Below the pieces are notes generated by a model. That model worked only from the letters and a program-made list of their open reading frames with translations, was not told the DNA's origin and did no database searches. Below are positions 59,806-64,000 of a stretch of 64,000 nucleotides of DNA, piece by piece; positions within the stretch are counted from its first letter, which is position 1; the number at the start of each line of letters is the position of its first letter. Source of the stretch: Cupriavidus agavae (GTDB lineage Bacteria > Pseudomonadota > Gammaproteobacteria > Burkholderiales > Burkholderiaceae); contig NZ_SGXM01000001.1 of assembly GCF_004217045.1 (NCBI RefSeq), forward strand, positions 1,116,001-1,180,000, in the 5' to 3' direction. The position numbers were made by a program, and so were the translations under genes.

Positions 59806-60798
59806 ATGCAGGATCTCAACGATTTGTCGCTGTTCGCCCAGGTGGTTCAGCACGGCAGTTTCTCGGCGGCCAGCCGGGCCACGGGCGTGCCCAAATCGCG
59901 CCTGTCGCGGCGCATCGCCCAGCTGGAGCGCGATCTCGGCGTGCAACTGCTGCGCCGGACCACGCGACAGGTGCGTGTTACGCCACTTGGCGAGGCGTAC
60001 TACGCGCGCTGCCGCGACATGCTGCAGGCCGCCGAGGCGGCGCGCGACGTGATCGACCATGCCCGCGAGCAGCCCGGCGGTGCGCTGCGGGTCAGTTGCC
60101 CGGTGGCGATCGTGCAGATCCTGCTGGCGCCGAACATCGGCCAGTTCATGCGGGCCAACCCCGGCATCGAGCTGGAGATCGAGGCAACCAACCGGCGCGT
60201 GGACGTGATCGGGGAGGGCTTCGACCTGGCGCTGCGCGTGCGCAACGTGCTCGACGATTCGAGCCTGGCCGTGCGTACCTTCGGCAAGAGCGACCTGAAG
60301 CTGGTGGCCAGCCCGGCGCTGCTCGACAGCATCGGGCGGCCGCGCACCCCGCAGGCGCTCGAAGGCATGCCGGGGCTGGCCCAGAAGCCGCACGAGGGCC
60401 GCCATGTCTGGACGCTGTTCGACAAGGCCGGCGAGCCGGTGCACATCGGCTACACGCCGCGCCTGATTTCCGACGAGTTCGCGCTGCTGCGCGAGGCTGC
60501 CATCGCCGGTGCCGGGCTGGCGATGCTGCCGCGCATGTATTGCCGCGACGAGATCGAGCGCGGCGACCTCGAAGTGGTGCTGCCGCAGTGGGATTTGCCG
60601 ATGGGCGTGCTGCACGCCGTGTTTCCCTCGCGGCAGGGCGTCACGCCCGCGCTGCGGCGCTTTCTCGATTTTCTGGCCGAAGTGCTACCCGAGCATGGCC
60701 GGCGCGTGGGCATGATCCCCCATGGCGGGCCATCCATGCATGCCGCGCCGCCGCTGGTGGGCGATGCGGCAGTGCCGCCCGGCGGCGGCAAGCCATGA
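59806..60798 (+). CDS. LysR-family transcriptional regulator
   Basis: A 330-residue LysR regulator. The N-terminal helix-turn-helix (about 1-60) reads LSLFAQVVQHGSFSAASRATGVPKSRLSRRIAQLERDLG. The two-lobe effector domain begins near 90 (LRVSCPVAIVQILLAPNIGQFM). A C-terminal Pro/Gly-rich tail of about 30 residues is longer than usual. ATG at 59806 is the family start. Divergence from azoR suggests control of quinone or azo reduction; the inducer is unknown. Confidence 0.92.
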   Translation: MQDLNDLSLFAQVVQHGSFSAASRATGVPKSRLSRRIAQLERDLGVQLLRRTTRQVRVTPLGEAYYARCRDMLQAAEAARDVIDHAREQPGGALRVSCPVAIVQILLAPNIGQFMRANPGIELEIEATNRRVDVIGEGFDLALRVRNVLDDSSLAVRTFGKSDLKLVASPALLDSIGRPRTPQALEGMPGLAQKPHEGRHVWTLFDKAGEPVHIGYTPRLISDEFALLREAAIAGAGLAMLPRMYCRDEIERGDLEVVLPQWDLPMGVLHAVFPSRQGVTPALRRFLDFLAEVLPEHGRRVGMIPHGGPSMHAAPPLVGDAAVPPGGGKP

Positions 60799-60930
60799 CA
60801 CCGTGCGGATGCGCCGAATTCCGGTCGAACGCGACAAGCCAGCGTCTTTACCTTCACGCCGGCACGGGCTAAGGTAGTTGAATGCAGGTCACATGGAGGA
60901 TCTGCAATCCAACTATCGGGAGCCAAAGCG

Positions 60931-61344
60931 ATGAGTCGCACGCAAGGAACGCAAGACGTCGGCAAGGCCATTCTCCGCATCGCCCTTGGGGTGCTGATCC
61001 TGTTGCACGGCATCGCCAAGCTGATGTCCGGCCCCGGCTTCGTCGAACAGGTGGTCACCCAGGCCGGGCTGCCGGCCTTCGTGGCCTATGGCGTCTACAT
61101 CGGCGAGGTGCTGGCGCCCGTCCTGCTGATCATCGGCCTGTGGACGCGCGCCGCCGCGCTGATCGTTGCCATCAACATGCTGTTCGCGCTCGGCCTGGTC
61201 CACGCGAAGCAATTTGGCGAAATGGCCAATACCGGAGGCTGGGCGCTGGAGCTGCAGGGCATGTACCTGGCGGCGGCGCTGGCCGTGGCGTTTCTCGGTG
61301 CCGGCCGCCTCAGCGTGGGCGGCATCGATGGCAAATGGAACTAG
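60931..61344 (+). CDS. DoxX family membrane protein
   Basis: A small four-segment membrane protein of the DoxX family, 137 residues. It reads ILRIALGVLILLHGIAKLMSGPG in the first segment and ends with GGIDGKWN. DoxX proteins are linked with quinone-type redox and thiol balance in the membrane, but the function of this group is not settled. A GGGAG site precedes the ATG. It stands on the same strand as the LysR gene, 132 bases after it, and may belong to the same stress unit. Confidence 0.9.
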   Translation: MSRTQGTQDVGKAILRIALGVLILLHGIAKLMSGPGFVEQVVTQAGLPAFVAYGVYIGEVLAPVLLIIGLWTRAAALIVAINMLFALGLVHAKQFGEMANTGGWALELQGMYLAAALAVAFLGAGRLSVGGIDGKWN

Positions 61345-61357
61345 GAGCCTGAACACC

Positions 61358-61996
61358 ATGCATCAACCGAACGTCCTGCGTAACACCCCGGCTACGCGCG
61401 TGCTGCCAGTGGCCGGCACGCTGCTGGCCGCACTGGTCCTGACCGGCTGCGCCACCGGCCCGGACATCCGCACCGACTACAACCGCAGCGCCGATTTCGC
61501 GCAATACCGCACGTTCGGCTTCGTGCCGCGCCCGGGCACCGACCGGCAGGGCTACGAGAGCCTGACCACGCAATACCTGAAAGCGGCCACGTCGCGCGAG
61601 ATGGCCGCCCGCGGCTACGAATACGTGCCGCGCCAGCCAGACCTGCTGATCAACTTCAACATGCAGTTCCACCAGCGCATCGCCAGCGCGCCGGCGCCGC
61701 TGCCGCCGCCGGGCTACCTGGGCTACTACTCGTACCGGGGCGGCCTGTACGCGCCGTGGCCGGGCTATGGCTTCTACAACGACACGTATACCTATACCGA
61801 GGGCACGCTGAACATCGACGTGATCGACGCGCGCAAGAACCAGCTGGTCTGGGAGGGCATTGCCCAGGGCGACGTGAACCAGGCCGATCCGCAGAACAAC
61901 CAGCCGGCCATCGACAAGGTGGTGGGGCAGATCTTCGCCAAGTACCCGTTCCGCGCCGGCCAGCCCGCGCCGGCTGGCGCGCCGCCCGCCAAATAA
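61358..61996 (+). CDS. DUF4136 domain-containing lipoprotein
   Basis: A 212-residue lipoprotein. The signal peptide ends in the lipobox LTGC (about residues 25-28), and the DUF4136 domain begins TDYNRSADFAQYRTFGFVP. It continues through INFNMQFHQRI, a Tyr/Gly/Pro-rich loop and the final GTLNIDVIDARKNQLVWEG strand. Localisation in an envelope membrane is likely; function is unknown. It is 13 bases downstream of the doxX gene and probably in its operon. The frame extends upstream inside doxX, but the signal peptide fixes the start. Confidence 0.9.
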   Translation: MHQPNVLRNTPATRVLPVAGTLLAALVLTGCATGPDIRTDYNRSADFAQYRTFGFVPRPGTDRQGYESLTTQYLKAATSREMAARGYEYVPRQPDLLINFNMQFHQRIASAPAPLPPPGYLGYYSYRGGLYAPWPGYGFYNDTYTYTEGTLNIDVIDARKNQLVWEGIAQGDVNQADPQNNQPAIDKVVGQIFAKYPFRAGQPAPAGAPPAK

Positions 61997-62032
61997 CCTG
62001 CCGACCTCCCGCCCCTTGCCCCGCGCACGCCA

Positions 62033-62102
62033 GAACTTTAGCGAAAGTTCAAAGTAAGTTTTTGCGTGCGCGGCGGTCTGGCCGTGCCAGACCCGCTACA
62101 AT
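62033..62102 (+). promoter_or_regulatory. ftsK promoter region with two perfect dyads
   Basis: GAACTTT-AGCG-AAAGTTC spans 62033-62050 and GGTCTGGC-CGT-GCCAGACC spans 62075-62093; both are perfect. A -10 box TACAAT follows at 62097-62102. The second dyad would cover the -35 to -10 spacer, so it may be an operator. The first could also be a weak 3' hairpin for the preceding gene. Confidence 0.5.
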
Positions 62103-62135
62103 CCCTGCCCGTGGTTTTTGAACTGTCATATTGAA

Positions 62136-64000
62136 ATGGGTCTGGGCTGGTTCGGAATTTCGACCTTCTGGCTGTTGCCGCTTGTCTGGCGAACGGTGAG
62201 CCGCGCGCTGGCCGGCGACCGCCGCCTGTTCGGCCGCGGCTCGCTGCGCGTGTGGATGGGAACGGTGCTGGTGCTCGGCGCCAGTGCGACGCTCGAAGCG
62301 CTCACCGGCGGCGAGTCAGCCGACGCGTTGGCCGGAGGCAGTGCAGGGCACGCGCTGGCTGGCGTGGCATCGGGCATGCTCGGCTGGACCGGCGCGCTGC
62401 TGATGATGCTGGCCGTGCTGGGGCTCTCGGCGCCGATGGTGTTCGGCGAGACCTGGCGTAGCCTGTTCCTGCTGCACCGTCCGCCGATGGACCCCGAGGA
62501 TGATCGTCCCGCGCCCAAGCCCGCCGCCCGTGCGGAGGCACGTGCCACGGACACCATGCGCCACGAATCCGTGGCACCAGCAGCCACGCGCGATGGCGCC
62601 AGCCGCTGGGAAACCACGTCGATGCCTTCGCAGCCGGGTCGCCAGCCGGTGCGGCAGAAGGGTATCGAGCCCGTCTCCGCGCGCCGCCAGCCCGCGTGGC
62701 AGCCGCCGCCGCGCACGCGCGAATCGCCGCCGCAGCCGGGCGAGATCTGGCTCCAGCATGCCGACGCCCCGGGCGCCATCCGCCGCGACCCGCTCGGCAC
62801 GGCGCCCAAGCCTGCCGTTCCCGAATCGAAGCCCGCGCCGCGCCCCGAGGTACGTCCTGACAGCCGCCCCGACGTTCGCCCGGCGCCGAAGCCCGAGCCC
62901 CGGCCCGCGCCGAAGGCCGCTCCCCAGGCCACCGTTGTCAGCAGCCCGTTCCGCAATCCGCAACTCGGCCTGCGCTCGGCCGTGACCACGCTGCCCGAAG
63001 CCGTGGCCCGGCCGGCGGCCACCACGGTGATGCCGGTCGTGGCGCCCGCCGCCGCCGCCGTGCTGGCAGACGATGACGTGGCGGTGGCCGAAGCCCCGCC
63101 GGAATTGCCAGCCGTCGACCTTGCCGAATCCGAAACCGAATCCGAATCCGAGGCCGAAACACCGCAGGGCGCCGTCACCGTCGAGTCGCTCCGGGCCGAA
63201 GCCCTGACGCTGCTCGCCGAACTGCGCGCGCTGGCCGGCAACCGGGAACCGGTGCCCGAGCCCGCCGTGGCGGCGGAAACGCCATCGGAGACCGTGCTGG
63301 CCGAGAGCGACGAGTTCGCGGAAGTTGCCGCCATCGAGCCGGAACCCGAACCGGAGCCGGAGCCGGAGCCGGAACCAGAGCCAGTGCCAGAACCCGAGCC
63401 CGAAGCCACCCCGGACATCCCGCAGGAAGCGGCCGCCCCGCCGGCCCCGACCGCCTCGGAAGCGATCGACCAGGCCGTGGCCGCCTCGATCGCAGAGGAT
63501 GAGCCAGGCGCGCCGCCGGCCGCAGAGGAACCGGCGCAGGTCGAGGACGCCAATGTCTTCGTCCAGCCCGCGCCCAAGCCGCGCATCGTGTTGCAGGCCG
63601 TGGTCGGCAATACCGTGCCGCTGCATTCCGTACCGGTGGCCAGCCAGCCGGCGCCTCCCGCGCCACCCCCGCCGCCCCGGGCGCCGGTGGACTACCGCCT
63701 GCCCGGCCTCGACCTGCTCGCCGCCGAGGACGACAACGTCGAGACCGTCTCCGAGGAACGGCTGCACCAGACCGGCGAACTGATCGCCCAGCGGCTGGCC
63801 GAGTTCAAGGTGCCGGTGTCGGTGGTCGGCGCCAGCGCCGGGCCGGTCATCACGCGCTTCGAGGTCGATCCGGCCGTGGGCGTGCGTGGCTCGCAGGTGG
63901 TTGGGCTGATGAAGGATCTGGCGCGCGCGCTCGGCGTGACGTCGATCCGCGTGGTCGAGACCATCCCCGGCAAGACCTGCATGGGCCTGGAACTGCCCAA
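62136..64000 (+). CDS. ftsK: DNA translocase FtsK (5' part, cut by window end)
   Basis: A septal DNA pump that moves chromosome dimers and activates XerCD. The visible 621 codons contain an N-terminal membrane region (about 1-110, with [22 protein letters not shown] and [17 protein letters not shown]). A very long Pro/Glu/Ala-rich linker (about 125-515, with an EPEPEP run near 63337-63405) follows. The alpha domain then begins: [58 protein letters not shown]. The ATPase and gamma domains lie past the edge. An in-frame stop at 62055 means there is no room for the usual first membrane segment, so the N-terminus appears short. Confidence 0.88.
   Translation, partial: MGLGWFGISTFWLLPLVWRTVSRALAGDRRLFGRGSLRVWMGTVLVLGASATLEALTGGESADALAGGSAGHALAGVASGMLGWTGALLMMLAVLGLSAPMVFGETWRSLFLLHRPPMDPEDDRPAPKPAARAEARATDTMRHESVAPAATRDGASRWETTSMPSQPGRQPVRQKGIEPVSARRQPAWQPPPRTRESPPQPGEIWLQHADAPGAIRRDPLGTAPKPAVPESKPAPRPEVRPDSRPDVRPAPKPEPRPAPKAAPQATVVSSPFRNPQLGLRSAVTTLPEAVARPAATTVMPVVAPAAAAVLADDDVAVAEAPPELPAVDLAESETESESEAETPQGAVTVESLRAEALTLLAELRALAGNREPVPEPAVAAETPSETVLAESDEFAEVAAIEPEPEPEPEPEPEPEPVPEPEPEATPDIPQEAAAPPAPTASEAIDQAVAASIAEDEPGAPPAAEEPAQVEDANVFVQPAPKPRIVLQAVVGNTVPLHSVPVASQPAPPAPPPPPRAPVDYRLPGLDLLAAEDDNVETVSEERLHQTGELIAQRLAEFKVPVSVVGASAGPVITRFEVDPAVGVRGSQVVGLMKDLARALGVTSIRVVETIPGKTCMGLELP

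Noticed and set aside
62126..63610. 494-codon Gly/Ser-rich frame on the minus strand with a GSGSGS run
   Set aside because: It is the complement of the Glu/Pro-rich FtsK linker; the repeats come from GAGCCGGAGCC-type codons, and the FtsK frame on the other strand has real domain homology.

Overview
The window looks like chromosome 1 of a Burkholderiaceae betaproteobacterium, most likely Cupriavidus or a close relative such as Ralstonia. The support is the uniformly high GC content, the conserved order uppS-cdsA-dxr-rseP-bamA-skp-lpxD-fabZ-lpxA-lpxB-rnhB, the ppsR/ppsA pair, the prpR | prpB-prpC-acnD-prpF cluster and the protein sequences. Species assignment is inference; no database search was run. 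I see no rRNA, tRNA, CRISPR array, intact insertion sequence or prophage, and no gene-free stretch longer than about 300 bases.

Layout. 1-11.7 kb: a + strand envelope block covering phospholipid precursor synthesis (cdsA), isoprenoid synthesis (dxr), the site-2 protease rseP, outer membrane protein assembly (bamA, skp) and the lipid A pathway (lpxD, fabZ, lpxA, lpxB), then rnhB and a SPOUT RNA methyltransferase. 11.7-20.7 kb: a heptad-repeat coiled-coil protein, the divergent ppsR/ppsA pair with an elaborate inverted-repeat spacer, nfeD with a stomatin/QmcA-like protein, smpB, ratA, rnfH, a DUF4124 protein and an EamA transporter. 20.7-25 kb: guaB, a membrane protein and guaA, followed by a small atypical patch with one orphan gene. 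25.3-34 kb: accessory metabolism and transport genes (EEP-family hydrolase, DHA2-type MFS pump, acyltransferase, aldo/keto reductase with divergent LysR), then queE-queD-tadA-ldcA. 34-39.6 kb: an ABC-F ATPase and creBCD, with a cre-tag direct repeat before creD.

39.7-40.8 kb: an apparently lower-GC insert carrying a PAAR-domain protein with a C-terminal His/Cys domain of unknown family. It overlaps a small lipoprotein gene and reads as an orphan type VI secretion effector-immunity pair; this is the best candidate for something undescribed. 40.9-48.8 kb: an unknown protein, an aldehyde dehydrogenase, a penicillin/AHL-acylase-like hydrolase, a GATase-MOSC operon, DUF1289 and a periplasmic asparaginase. 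49-57.4 kb: the 2-methylcitrate cycle operon with a sigma-54 promoter and PrpR-type palindromes. 57.5-64 kb: egtB, azoR with a divergent LysR gene, DoxX, a DUF4136 lipoprotein, and an ftsK gene cut off by the window end.

Several genes start at GTG or TTG codons (the TrmH-like methyltransferase, the coiled-coil protein, the EEP hydrolase, the MFS pump, the ABC-F gene and the MOSC gene). In many other cases I moved the start downstream of the longest open frame because of ribosome-binding sites or family alignment; the reason is given in each entry.
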